Below are positions 36,771 to 45,130 of a DNA stretch of 64,000 nucleotides, one piece after another. The stretch's first letter is position 1, and the number at the start of each line of letters is the position of its first letter. The notes below the pieces were generated by a model that saw only the letters and a list, made by a program, of their open reading frames with translations, searched no databases and was not told where the DNA came from. A program made the position numbers and the translations under genes. The stretch is from Mycobacterium kyorinense (GTDB lineage: Bacteria > Actinomycetota > Actinomycetes > Mycobacteriales > Mycobacteriaceae), in NCBI RefSeq assembly GCF_002101735.1, contig NZ_LQPE01000018.1, positions 26,907-90,906 on the forward strand. The letters are read 5' to 3'.

Positions 36771-37433
36771 CTAGCGCTTTGTGCTGCGGCGCAACTTTGC
36801 GAGGCCGTCGACGATGAGCTGGAGGCCGAGCGCAAATTCGTCGTCCAATGGCACTGGCAGGTGGTCGGCCACGGTCAGGGTCGCGGGAAAGGCCCGCGGG
36901 TCCAGCGTGTCGAAGTGGTCGGCCAGCTTCGCATCGTCGAATTCGTGGCTCGCAAGCTGGATCGCGAAGCCCAGTACATAGCGGGCCAGGGTCGCATACG
37001 AGCGCGCCGCGAGCTGCGGCGTGAACCCGTTGTCGAGCAGTACCGCCAACAATCGTTCGCGCTGAGCCATGGCGTTAGGGCCGATGGGCGCCTGCGCGCT
37101 CAGCAGCGGTGTCACGTTCCGGTGGCGGCGGAACACCTCGAACATGGCTCGCGCGAAAGACTCGCAGGCCCGCTGCCATCCCTTCGCCGCGAGCTCTTCG
37201 GTGTCGAATTCCACCTCGCCGAACACGCGGTCCACGACTCGGGCGATCACTTCGCCCCGGTTGGCGAAGTGGCGATAAAGCGTGGCCGTCCCCGACTCCA
37301 GCCGCTGGGCAAGCGTTCTCATCGACAATGCGTCGGCGCCTTGCTCATCCACGATCTGTAGCGCCATGTCGACAATCCGATCGGCGGGAATCGGCGGGCG
37401 CCCCGGGGAGCGACGAGCCTGTGCGGTGGTCAC
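36771..37433 (-). CDS. TetR-family regulator (TetR_C-like)
   Basis: The 220-residue regulator has the helix-turn-helix in DRIVDMALQIVDEQGADALSMRTLAQRLESGTATLYRHFANRGE (residues about 18-62) and a C-terminal ligand domain of the tetracycline-repressor-like type. The GTG start at 37433 follows the family pattern. It lies just upstream of the MDR reductase on the same strand, probably co-transcribed and self-regulated. The inverted repeat at 37442-37470 directly upstream is its candidate operator, shared with the divergent PPOX gene. Confidence 0.88.
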   Translation of the reverse strand: MTTAQARRSPGRPPIPADRIVDMALQIVDEQGADALSMRTLAQRLESGTATLYRHFANRGEVIARVVDRVFGEVEFDTEELAAKGWQRACESFARAMFEVFRRHRNVTPLLSAQAPIGPNAMAQRERLLAVLLDNGFTPQLAARSYATLARYVLGFAIQLASHEFDDAKLADHFDTLDPRAFPATLTVADHLPVPLDDEFALGLQLIVDGLAKLRRSTKR

Positions 37434-37441
37434 CGGCCCAG

Positions 37442-37470
37442 TATTGCGGCTCTTGACAGCAGGCGCAATA
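37442..37470. promoter_or_regulatory. Inverted repeat over a TTGACA box between divergent genes
   Basis: TATTGCG (37442-37448) and CGCAATA (37464-37470) form a perfect seven-base inverted repeat with a 15-base spacer, and the spacer contains TTGACA (37453-37458), a consensus -35 box for the rightward gene at 37523. A TetR dimer bound here would block that promoter and the regulator's own start, 9 bases away. A weak -10 (AACACT) follows at a 17-base spacing. Confidence 0.4.
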
Positions 37471-37522
37471 TCGGCAACACTGTAGCCAATATGTCGGGGT
37501 CGACGCTGAGAGGACGCTTGTC

Positions 37523-38077
37523 ATGCTGTTACCACTTGCCACGGAGCCATTCACCGCTCCGACCGATCGCGAGATGCTCCCTTCGGAGCGGCGCGAATTC
37601 GTCCGCACTCATCGCACGTGCGTGTTCGGCTACCGCCGCAAAAACGATGGCCCGGCCATGTCGGTCGTGTACTACGTTCCCACCGACGATGACGAGTTGC
37701 TGGTGTCCACAATGGGAGGACGCGGTAAGGCGCGCGTGATCGCTCGGGACGGCAAAGTGAGTCTGTGCGTACTAGACGAACGTTGGCCCTTCGCCTATCT
37801 GCAGGTGTACGCCGACGCAGTGATCGAGCGCGACCGCGACCTCGTGGTCGATGTGATGATGGCGGTCGCCGGACGGATGTCGGGCCAGCCGTTGCCCGAT
37901 GAAGGCCGTCCCGTCGTCGAGGCGATGGCCGAGAAGGAGGACCGCGTGGTCGTTCGCTGTCGGCCCTACGCGACATTCGCGCAGCCGCCGCGGCACCTCT
38001 ACCGCAATGATCAGGAAGAGCAGATCACCCATTGGATTTCGGGCACTGTCCCCTGGGACGCGCCAGACCCGGACTAA
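37523..38077 (+). CDS. PPOX-class F420/FMN-dependent flavoprotein family protein
   Basis: The 184-residue split-barrel protein has MLPSERREFVRTHRTCVFGYRRKNDGPAMSVVYYVPTDDDELLVST at the start, and RVIARDGKVSLCVLDERWPFAYLQVYADAVIERD, typical of PPOX-family proteins that bind FMN or F420 and reduce small molecules. No substrate can be named. It is divergent from the TetR/MDR pair and 12 bases upstream of the amidohydrolase gene, with which it probably forms an operon. Confidence 0.82.
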   Translation: MLLPLATEPFTAPTDREMLPSERREFVRTHRTCVFGYRRKNDGPAMSVVYYVPTDDDELLVSTMGGRGKARVIARDGKVSLCVLDERWPFAYLQVYADAVIERDRDLVVDVMMAVAGRMSGQPLPDEGRPVVEAMAEKEDRVVVRCRPYATFAQPPRHLYRNDQEEQITHWISGTVPWDAPDPD

Positions 38078-38089
38078 GGCGGCTTGCCC

Positions 38090-39403
38090 GTGATCCGCAC
38101 CTTGTTGCGTGGAGCGCAGGTGATCACCATGTCACCGGGCAGGCCCGACGCCGAAGCCGTCGATGTCCTCGTCGAGGGCGACCGCATCGTCGAACTCGCT
38201 GAGCAGATCGACCGGCCCGAGGCGGAAAGCGTCGATTTGTCGGGGCGCATCATCATTCCCGGGCTGATCAATGCACACCTGCACACGTGGCAGAGCGCCC
38301 TGCGCCTCGCGGGCGCCGACTGGACCCTGCTGGAATACCTGCACCGAATGCATGGCGTCGTCGCCCCGCATTACACCCCGGCTGACATCTACATCGGCAA
38401 TCTTGCTGGGGCACTGAACCAAATCAATTGCGGTACTACGACGCTCGGGGACTGGTGTCATAACAACCCCACACCTGAGCACACCGATGCCGCCGTAGAA
38501 GGGCTGCGGGAGTCCGGGATTCGCGCCGTCTTTTTGCACGGCACACCAGGTCGAGCACCGGACGTCCCCCATCCGTTGGCTGAGGTTGACCGGCTGCTTG
38601 ACCGCTCGGCCCGGGCGCACGAGTTGCTCACCGTCGGGATGGCGATCGCGGGACCGCAACACTCGACTTCCGATGTCGCGGTGGCCGATTTGCGTGCCGC
38701 CGGTGAGCGCGGCCTCGTCGCGTCGATGCACCAGAGCGGCGGCGAGCCGGCCGCCGCATGGGAAGCCGTTCGGAGCGCCGGACTGTTCGGGCCGTGTACC
38801 AACGTCGTGCACGGCGCTGGCCTGAGCGACGATTGGGTCGCCACATTAGTGGAGGCCGGCGTCAGCTTTACCACCACGCCGGAAAACGAACTCAGCCACG
38901 GCCATTGCTCGCCGATCACGGGACGGCTGCTGCGCCTTGGCGCTGCACCATCGCTGGGTACAGACACCGATACCGCGGTATCCGGCGAAATACTCACTGC
39001 CGCAAGGATCGCACTGGCCCATCAGCGTGACCTCGACCACGCAAAACACCGACATGCAAGGGGCATGATGTCGCCGACGGCGTCGGTCACCGGTAAGCAG
39101 GCGCTGGCGTGGGCGACGGTCGAGGGAGCACGAGCACTCGGTCTGGCCGATAAGGTCGGCCATCTCGAGCCAGGCATGCAGGCAGATCTTGTCGTCATCG
39201 ACGCCCGCGCGCTGAACCTCTGGCCCGTACACGATCCCATCGCTGCCGCACTGCACGCGGGCCTTGCCAACATCGAAGCGGTGATGGTCGCCGGCCGATG
39301 GCGTAAACGGGATCACGCGCTGATCGACGTCGATCTCGACCACGTCAAGAACAAGCTGAGGGAATCGGGTGCACGGCTCGCCCGCGAGCTCATGAGGTAC
39401 TGA
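38090..39403 (+). CDS. Amidohydrolase (cytosine deaminase/ATZ-TRZ-like metal-dependent hydrolase)
   Basis: The 437-residue amidohydrolase has the metal-binding IIPGLINAHLHTWQSALRLAGADW near residue 60, a histidine in VASMHQSGGEPAAAW, and ALGTDTDTAVSG-like SLGTDTDTAVSGE carrying the catalytic Asp near residue 295. The C-terminal barrel strand reads KVGHLEPGMQADLVVIDARALN. These deaminate or hydrolyse cyclic amides or halogenated rings. I prefer GTG 38090, which has AAGGCGG seven bases upstream, over a TTG at 38084 too close to it. It ends 3 bases before the convergent P450 gene. Confidence 0.85.
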   Translation: MIRTLLRGAQVITMSPGRPDAEAVDVLVEGDRIVELAEQIDRPEAESVDLSGRIIIPGLINAHLHTWQSALRLAGADWTLLEYLHRMHGVVAPHYTPADIYIGNLAGALNQINCGTTTLGDWCHNNPTPEHTDAAVEGLRESGIRAVFLHGTPGRAPDVPHPLAEVDRLLDRSARAHELLTVGMAIAGPQHSTSDVAVADLRAAGERGLVASMHQSGGEPAAAWEAVRSAGLFGPCTNVVHGAGLSDDWVATLVEAGVSFTTTPENELSHGHCSPITGRLLRLGAAPSLGTDTDTAVSGEILTAARIALAHQRDLDHAKHRHARGMMSPTASVTGKQALAWATVEGARALGLADKVGHLEPGMQADLVVIDARALNLWPVHDPIAAALHAGLANIEAVMVAGRWRKRDHALIDVDLDHVKNKLRESGARLARELMRY

Positions 39404-39406
39404 GCC

Positions 39407-40609
39407 TCAAGGCAATATGACGCGCAGCCGCTCCCAACCGCGGACGGTCGACGTCGGCGCAAGCTGCGCTGTCTCGTAGTCGATGTCCCATTCCGGCCAG
39501 CGATTGAGCAACTCGTCGAGCGCGACCCGGCCTTCCAGGCGGGCCAGGTTGGCGCCCAGGCAGTAGTGCAAGCCCTTGCCGAAGGTGAGATGCGAACCGT
39601 CGTTGCGGTGGATGTTGAACGTGTCGGGGTCGGTGAACCGGCGGGAGTCGCGGTTGGCCGCACCGAACAGCAGCAGCATCGCGCTGCCGGCCGGCACCGT
39701 CGTGCCGTAGCACTCGAAATCCTTTGCCATCCAACGGGCGACGTGCGGGCCCGTCGGCTCGAAGCGCAGCGTCTCGTCCACCGCCCGATTCAGCAAAGAC
39801 CGGTCCTCGAAGACGTCACGGCGTTGGTCGGGGTGCTCGGCGAACACCTTGGCCAGCCAGCCGATGAGCCGTCCGGTGGTCTCGTTGCCAGCCCCCGCGA
39901 CGACCTGGGTGTAGCGCAGCACCTCGTCGCGGGTCAGCTTGCGGGTCACGCCGTGCTCGTCTTCGAATTCGACGTTGAGCAATGCGGTCATCAGGTCGTC
40001 GGAAGGATTCCTGGCGCGCCAGTCGATGTAGTCGGAGTAGATGCGCCCGTCGGCGATCTTGTCAGCGTCGACCACCTTCATCGGCGCGCCCGCCTTCGTG
40101 CGCAGGTTGGCGTCGTTGGCATCCCGCACACTGATCTGCTCGTCTTCCGGGATGCCCAACAGCATTCCGATCACCCGCATCGGCATCATCGCGGCCAACT
40201 CGGCGATGATGTCGAAGCCGCCCGAACCGAGCAGCGGATCAAGGCAGCTCACACAGTATCGGCGAATCTGGTCCTCGATCGCCGCCATCCGCCGCGGGGT
40301 GAACACCCGCGACATCAGGCCGCGCAGCATCGTGTGCATCGGCGGGTCTTCGAACATCATGACGCCGGGCGGCATGTCGAAATCGGACTGGATGAGCTCG
40401 AGGATGTCGCCGCGACTGTTGGAGAACGTCTCCCAGTTGGCCAGCGCCTTCTCGACGTCGGAATGCCGTGACAGTGCCCAGAAGTCGTAACGCTCGTTGT
40501 AATAGATCGGCGCCTCTTCGCGAAGCCGCGCATACACCGGATAGGGATTGGCGACAATGCCGACGTCGTAGGGGTCGTAGTAGACGTCGGTCTCGTGGGA
40601 GATGGTCAT
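39407..40609 (-). CDS. Cytochrome P450 (first of two)
   Basis: The 400-residue bacterial P450 has the I-helix oxygen-activation motif VAGAGNETTGRLIGW, the K-helix ExxR in DETLRFEPTG, and the heme-binding FGKGLHYCLGANLARLEG with its cysteine near residue 353. It would use ferredoxin and NADPH to hydroxylate a lipid-like substrate. I chose ATG 40609, as AGGAGA lies about 8 bases upstream; a GTG at 40615 is too close to that site. A GTAACCAGGTTAC palindrome just upstream (40623-40635) suggests control by the distant TetR at 46042. Confidence 0.9.
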   Translation of the reverse strand: MTISHETDVYYDPYDVGIVANPYPVYARLREEAPIYYNERYDFWALSRHSDVEKALANWETFSNSRGDILELIQSDFDMPPGVMMFEDPPMHTMLRGLMSRVFTPRRMAAIEDQIRRYCVSCLDPLLGSGGFDIIAELAAMMPMRVIGMLLGIPEDEQISVRDANDANLRTKAGAPMKVVDADKIADGRIYSDYIDWRARNPSDDLMTALLNVEFEDEHGVTRKLTRDEVLRYTQVVAGAGNETTGRLIGWLAKVFAEHPDQRRDVFEDRSLLNRAVDETLRFEPTGPHVARWMAKDFECYGTTVPAGSAMLLLFGAANRDSRRFTDPDTFNIHRNDGSHLTFGKGLHYCLGANLARLEGRVALDELLNRWPEWDIDYETAQLAPTSTVRGWERLRVILP

Positions 40610-40622
40610 ATGCACTTCTCCT

Positions 40623-40635
40623 GTAACCAGGTTAC
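40623..40635. promoter_or_regulatory. GTAACCAGGTTAC palindrome before the first P450
   Basis: The 13-base palindrome lies 14 bases upstream of the P450 start codon. The same sequence, with T instead of A in the centre, occurs twice in front of the TetR gene at 46042 (45982-45994 and 46004-46016), which makes it a likely operator of that regulator. A second smaller palindrome, GGTAGCCTACC (40639-40649), follows. Confidence 0.55.
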
Positions 40636-40657
40636 CGAGGTAGCCTACCTGTTTCCG

Positions 40658-41938
40658 TCAGTCCGCCGGGGTGAACTCGATGTGCAACTCGGTCAGTCCG
40701 CGCAGCAGGAAGGTCGGGGCGTACTGGTATTGGCGGTTGTCAGCCGGGCCGTGCTTGGCCTCGCTGATCACGATGTCACGGGTCCGGTCCAGGAGCCGGT
40801 TGATGGTGACCTGCCCTTCCACCCGTGCAAGCGGCGCACCCGCACAGGTGTGAATACCGCGCCCGAAGGCGATGTGCTCGCGTACGTTCTTGCGGTCGAC
40901 CCGAAATTCGTTGGGGCTGTCGAACTTCCGCGGATCACGATTGGCTGCGCCTAAACACAACATGAGCACCGTGCCGGCTGGGATATGCACCCCGCCCAGC
41001 GTGGTGGTCTTGCGGGAGAGCCGGAAGTCGACCTTGGTGGGGCTCTGCATGCGCAGCGCCTCTTCGATGAACGGGCCGACGAGGTTCCGGTCAACGCGCA
41101 GGCGCGCCTGCAGCTCGGGCTGGTCGCCCAGCACCTGTACTGCTGAACTCAGGAGCTTGGTCACCGTCTCTTGTCCAGCCGCGAACAAGAAGGTGGCCGG
41201 CCTGACGACCTCCAGCAACGGCGGGGTGGAGCCGTCGGGATACGTGGCGGTGGCCAGACCGGTGAGCACATCGTCGCGGGGCCGTTCTCGGCGTTCGGCG
41301 ATGTAGCGGCTGAAGAGGTCGTCAAGGTACTGCAGGGGATTGCTGCCGACGGGCTCGTGATCGAGGGCGCCGACCCTGGTCCCGGGCGCCGTCCCGGCGC
41401 CGAGATTGCGGCGGATCTCCGCCCGATCCTGGTCGGGCACCCCGAGCAGGTCGGCGATTGCCAGTGTCGCGAACGGCTTGGCGTACTCGCCGAGGAATTC
41501 GCATCGGCCGTTCCCGACGAACTCGTCGATCTGCCGGTCGGCCAGTTGCCAGATGTAGTCCTTGTTTTCCTGCAGCCGGCGAGGCGTCAGCAGGCGGCCC
41601 AACAGAGACCGCGCCTTGTCGTGCTCGGGCGGGTCCATGACGACCATGTGCTCGAAGATCGGAAATTCGTGACGGTGCGCTTCGATCTGGTCGCTGATGT
41701 CGTCACCTTCCGGGGCGAACGGCAGCGGCGGGAACGGGCCGCCGATCGCGTTGACCGCGGAGAACGAGTCCACGTCTTTGAACGCGGCCTGCACTTCCTG
41801 GTAACCGGTGACGGCCACCACCCCGTAGTGCGGCTCACGGAACACGGGCCCCTGGGCGCGCAAATAGTCCCAGTATTCGTACGGGTCCTGCGCGACGTCG
41901 GCGTCGGTGAAGTAGTCGACATCGGCCAGATCGGTCAT
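40658..41938 (-). CDS. Cytochrome P450 (second of two)
   Basis: The 426-residue P450 has LFAAGQETVTKLLSSAVQVLG for the I-helix, the ExxR motif EEALRMQSPTKVDFRLSR, and the heme loop FGRGIHTCAGAPLARVEG with the cysteine near residue 371. It differs from the first P450 in the I-helix, where Gln-Glu-Thr replaces the usual acid-Thr pair. It starts at ATG 41938; the preceding gap holds a palindrome shared with the SDR gene at 42701. It lies 48 bases upstream of the first P450 on the same strand. Confidence 0.9.
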   Translation of the reverse strand: MTDLADVDYFTDADVAQDPYEYWDYLRAQGPVFREPHYGVVAVTGYQEVQAAFKDVDSFSAVNAIGGPFPPLPFAPEGDDISDQIEAHRHEFPIFEHMVVMDPPEHDKARSLLGRLLTPRRLQENKDYIWQLADRQIDEFVGNGRCEFLGEYAKPFATLAIADLLGVPDQDRAEIRRNLGAGTAPGTRVGALDHEPVGSNPLQYLDDLFSRYIAERRERPRDDVLTGLATATYPDGSTPPLLEVVRPATFLFAAGQETVTKLLSSAVQVLGDQPELQARLRVDRNLVGPFIEEALRMQSPTKVDFRLSRKTTTLGGVHIPAGTVLMLCLGAANRDPRKFDSPNEFRVDRKNVREHIAFGRGIHTCAGAPLARVEGQVTINRLLDRTRDIVISEAKHGPADNRQYQYAPTFLLRGLTELHIEFTPAD

Positions 41939-41967
41939 GAGCTCAAACCCTTCCTCGCGCCGTTGAC

Positions 41968-41981
41968 TGATCGATCGACCA
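41968..41981. promoter_or_regulatory. TGATCGATCGACCA operator candidate (P450/TetR divergent gap)
   Basis: This is a 14-base near-palindrome (TGrTCGATCGAyCA) between the divergent P450 (41938) and TetR (41999) genes. An identical copy sits at 42666-42679 before the SDR gene. The TetR encoded between the two copies is the natural candidate to bind both. Confidence 0.5.
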
Positions 41982-41998
41982 AATTGTTAGGATGAGGT

Positions 41999-42637
41999 AT
42001 GCCTACCACGGATCGCAGCCGACGGTCAAGCAAATCCGCGGGTCCGCGGAGCAAGAAGAATGGCGAGGCCGGGACCCGCCGCAAGCTGATCGAGGCGACC
42101 GCCCGGGTCATGCGCGAAGAGGGTTATGCCGCAGCCACTTCCCGTCGCGTCGCCGCGGAGGCTGGTGTCAGGCAAGCCTTGGTCTATTACTACTTCCCGA
42201 CGATGGACGACCTGTTCGTGGAGGTGCTGCGCACCGGCGCGGAGGCGGCGTTGACACGGATGCGCGCCGTGTTGACCGACGACGATCCGATCCGGGCGCT
42301 CTGGCTGCTGAACAGCGATCCCGCCGCGACAACGCTGAACGCGGAGTTCATGGCTTTGGCCAACCACCGCAAGGCAATCGGCGCGGAACTCAAGGCGTAT
42401 GCCGAACGCGTGCGCGACATCGAGACGGCGGCCGTGACGATGGTACTGCGTGCTAACGGCATCGATCTGGCCGAGTATCCGCCCGTGGCGATCTCGATGC
42501 TGATCGCGCAGACCGCGCGCAGCCTGTGCAACGAGAGCGCCGTCGGTGTCACGCAGGGCCACGACGAGTTACGCGCGTTCGTCGAACGCCGGCTGGACCT
42601 ACTCAAGGCGGCCGCGCCCGCATCGGCACATAGTTGA
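41999..42637 (+). CDS. TetR-family regulator of the P450/SDR genes
   Basis: The 212-residue regulator has a basic start (SRRSSKSAGPRSKKNG), then the helix-turn-helix (TRRKLIEATARVMREEGYAAATSRRVAAEAGVRQALVYYYFPTMDDLF, residues about 24-72) and a C-terminal helical domain. The ATG at 41999 is 17 bases from one operator candidate, and the second lies 28 bases after its stop. The gene order P450, TetR, SDR suggests it controls oxidation of one substrate. Confidence 0.9.
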   Translation: MPTTDRSRRSSKSAGPRSKKNGEAGTRRKLIEATARVMREEGYAAATSRRVAAEAGVRQALVYYYFPTMDDLFVEVLRTGAEAALTRMRAVLTDDDPIRALWLLNSDPAATTLNAEFMALANHRKAIGAELKAYAERVRDIETAAVTMVLRANGIDLAEYPPVAISMLIAQTARSLCNESAVGVTQGHDELRAFVERRLDLLKAAAPASAHS

Positions 42638-42665
42638 CACTTCGGCCGATTAGTGCGACGCTTCC

Positions 42666-42679
42666 TGATCGATCGACCA
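42666..42679. promoter_or_regulatory. TGATCGATCGACCA operator candidate before the SDR gene
   Basis: This is an exact repeat of the palindrome at 41968-41981, 21 bases upstream of the SDR start codon (42701). The two copies match over 15 bases (TGATCGATCGACCAA), which random sequence would rarely give at two adjacent promoters. Confidence 0.5.
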
Positions 42680-42700
42680 ACAAATCAGTGAGGTGCAGTC

Positions 42701-43540
42701 ATGGGTGGACGAGTCGAGGGCAAGGTTGCCTTTATCACCGGCGCGGCCCGCGGGCAAGGACGCAGCCATGCGGTGCGCCTCGCCCAGGAAGGCGCCGACA
42801 TCATCGCGGTCGACATCTGCAAACCGATCAGCAGCAGCAACGAGATTCCGCCGTCTACGCCGGATGACCTGGCCGAAACCGCTGACCTCGTCAAGGGGCT
42901 CGACCGGCGCATCGTGACCGCCGAGGTCGATGTCCGTGATTACGACGCGCTGAAAGCAGCGGTGGACAGCGGCGTCGAGCGGCTGGGCCGGTTGGACATC
43001 ATCTGCGCCAACGCCGGGATCGGCAACGGCGGGCAGACCCTGCACAAAACCAGCGAAGACGACTGGCGCGACATGATCGACGTCAACCTGTCCGGAGTCT
43101 GGAAAACCGTGAAAGCAAGTGTCCCACAACTGATCTCCCAGGGTCAAGGCGGCTCGATCATCCTGACCAGTTCAGTCGGCGGACTCAAGGCCTACCCGCA
43201 TACCGGTCACTACATCGCGGCCAAACACGGGGTGGTGGGCCTAATGCGGACCTTCGCCGTGGAGCTTGGTCAGCACTTCATCAGGGTCAATTCCGTTCAC
43301 CCCACCAACGTGAACACGCCAATGTTCATGAACGAGGGGACGATGAAGCTGTTCCGGCCGGACCTGGAAAACCCCGGCCCCGACGACCTCAAAGTGGCCG
43401 CGCAATTCATGCATGTGCTGCCGATCGGTTGGGTCGAGCCGGTGGACATCAGCAATGCGGTGTTGTTCCTGGCGTCCGACGAATCCCGTTACATCACCGG
43501 CCTTCCGGTCACCGTCGACGCAGGCAGCATGCTCAAGTAG
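42701..43540 (+). CDS. Mycofactocin-coupled SDR family oxidoreductase
   Basis: The 279-residue short-chain dehydrogenase has the N-terminal VEGKVAFITGAARGQGRSHAVRLAQEGADIIAVDIC, where the TGxxxGxG nucleotide motif carries the RGQGRSHAVRLA form typical of SDRs tied to the peptide cofactor mycofactocin. The catalytic Ser, Tyr and Lys are in ILTSSVGGL and TGHYIAAKHG. These enzymes hold NAD permanently and pass electrons to mycofactocin. It probably oxidises the alcohol made by a neighbouring P450. Confidence 0.9.
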   Translation: MGGRVEGKVAFITGAARGQGRSHAVRLAQEGADIIAVDICKPISSSNEIPPSTPDDLAETADLVKGLDRRIVTAEVDVRDYDALKAAVDSGVERLGRLDIICANAGIGNGGQTLHKTSEDDWRDMIDVNLSGVWKTVKASVPQLISQGQGGSIILTSSVGGLKAYPHTGHYIAAKHGVVGLMRTFAVELGQHFIRVNSVHPTNVNTPMFMNEGTMKLFRPDLENPGPDDLKVAAQFMHVLPIGWVEPVDISNAVLFLASDESRYITGLPVTVDAGSMLK

Positions 43541-44327
43541 CGGGCATCTCGGTTTCGTCGAGCACGCGTCGTTTCTGCTCGGCGACGACCTGGCTGAGGT
43601 GCATCGCTTTGGGCCATCCGTAGTAGGCAGCGAAATGCAGTGCCACTTCGTCCATTTCGTCGAAGCTGACGTCCTTGCTCTTCAGCGCGGCGTAGACGTG
43701 AGACATGATCGGAATCGGCGCGTCCTGAATAGCCACGCACGCCACCGTGATCAGCCGGCGTTCCTTCATGCCCAAGCCGGGCCGCAGCCACATTTCGCCG
43801 AAGACGAAATTGAGGATGCCCGCTCCGGAGTACGGGTTGTCGCGTGGCGGCACATAGGGCACGCAGTTGATCTCCCGGAACGAGTGTTCGCCGCCGGCTA
43901 GCCGCGCCTCCGGCTCGCTCGGCGTGGACAGCGGCAGCAGCGGTTCGGCGGGCGGCACCGGTAGCCTGCGTTCGCGGTGAATGCGGTCCCACTGCGCGTC
44001 GACGGCCATGTTGAACCGAGATGCCTTGGGCCATCCGGCGTAGACGGCGAAGTGCAGGACGGCTTCCCGCATTTCGGTGATCGAGAGGTCACCGCTGTTG
44101 AGCGCCGCGTAGACATGCTGGTCGAGCGGTTCCTGGGCGTCGGCGGCCGCGACGCAGGGGAGGGTGACGAACCGGCGGTCGCGGCGGCTCAGTCCGGGCC
44201 GCGACCAAACGTCGCCGAAGACGAAGTCGACCAAACCGGTTGCCGTCGCGCTGGAATCGTCGGGCGGCGGAAATGTCATCACCTCGGCGAACTGCCGTCT
44301 GCCGCGCTGACTGCGTTCCGTCGTCAT
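43533..44327 (-). CDS. Carboxymuconolactone decarboxylase-family protein with two CMD domains
   Basis: The 264-residue protein holds two AhpD/CMD-type repeats: FVFGDVWSRPGLSRRDRRFVTLPCVAAADA ... HVYAALNSGDLSITEMREAVLHFAVYAGWPKA and FVFGEMWLRPGLGMKERRLITVACVAIQDA ... HVYAALKSKDVSFDEMDEVALHFAAYYGWPKA. The usual CxxC of AhpD is missing, so it is decarboxylase- or lactone-type. It is the last gene of an SDR-SDR-CMD operon (ATGA overlaps) and overlaps the convergent SDR by 8 bases. Confidence 0.85.
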   Translation of the reverse strand: MTTERSQRGRRQFAEVMTFPPPDDSSATATGLVDFVFGDVWSRPGLSRRDRRFVTLPCVAAADAQEPLDQHVYAALNSGDLSITEMREAVLHFAVYAGWPKASRFNMAVDAQWDRIHRERRLPVPPAEPLLPLSTPSEPEARLAGGEHSFREINCVPYVPPRDNPYSGAGILNFVFGEMWLRPGLGMKERRLITVACVAIQDAPIPIMSHVYAALKSKDVSFDEMDEVALHFAAYYGWPKAMHLSQVVAEQKRRVLDETEMPAT

Positions 44328-45130
44328 CTGAGGGTGACGCCCGCGTCGACTTTGAACTCGAGCCCCGTGACGTATCGGGATTCGTCGGAGATCAAGAACA
44401 GCACCGCGTTGCTGATATCGATGGCTTCGGCCATGACAGCGGGCAGTGCGTTGAGGAAGATAGGGACCAGGTCGGGCCGCTCTTCGCCGAGCAGGCTCTG
44501 AAGCGACTGCGGTCGCATACCCGTTTCGACGCCGGTCGGATGCACCGTGTTGACCCGGACATTCTGTGCGGCAAGCTCATTGGCCAACGCGCGGCTCAAC
44601 CCGACCACGCCGTGCTTGGAGGCGGTGTAGGGCAGGTGCAGCGGTGTGCCTTTGAGGCCGGCCGACGAGCTGATGTTCACCAGGCTGCCGCCGCGATCGA
44701 CAAGATGCGGAAGTGCTGCGGCGCAGGTGTTCCACGTCCCGATCAGGTTGACGTCGACGACGGTGCGCCACTGTTCGGCCGTCGTCTTGTTCCAGGTTCC
44801 CACCGTCAGCACACCGGCATTGGCCACCGCGCCGTCCAACCCGCCCAGTTCGGCGACCGCCTCGTCGACGGCCGACACCAGCGCTGGCGCGTCGCGCACG
44901 TCGACGATCTTGGTGACGGCGCGGCGGTCATGCTTCTCGACGAGTCTGGCCGTCTCCCCGAGGTCTTCTTCGGAAGCCAGCGGGTATTCCACTTCCGGTA
45001 TCGGCGCGCAGAGGTCGACCAGAATGACGTCGGCGCCTTCCTCGGCGAGGCGTACAGCATGACTGCGGCCCATACCGCGCGCCGCCCCGGTGATCAGGAC
45101 CCGCTTGCCGGCTACCCGTCCGGTGCTCAT
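44324..45130 (-). CDS. Mycofactocin-coupled SDR family oxidoreductase
   Basis: The 268-residue SDR reads VAGKRVLITGAARGMGRSHAVRLAEEGADVILVDLC at the N-terminus, NISSSAGLKGTPLHLPYTASKHGVVGL at the catalytic Ser/Tyr/Lys, and ESRYVTGLEFKVDAGVTLR at the end. The RGxGRSHAVRLA and TGxxxxVDAG segments mark the mycofactocin-linked group. It lies between a sister SDR and the CMD gene with stop-start overlaps both sides. Substrate unknown. Confidence 0.88.
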   Translation of the reverse strand: MSTGRVAGKRVLITGAARGMGRSHAVRLAEEGADVILVDLCAPIPEVEYPLASEEDLGETARLVEKHDRRAVTKIVDVRDAPALVSAVDEAVAELGGLDGAVANAGVLTVGTWNKTTAEQWRTVVDVNLIGTWNTCAAALPHLVDRGGSLVNISSSAGLKGTPLHLPYTASKHGVVGLSRALANELAAQNVRVNTVHPTGVETGMRPQSLQSLLGEERPDLVPIFLNALPAVMAEAIDISNAVLFLISDESRYVTGLEFKVDAGVTLR

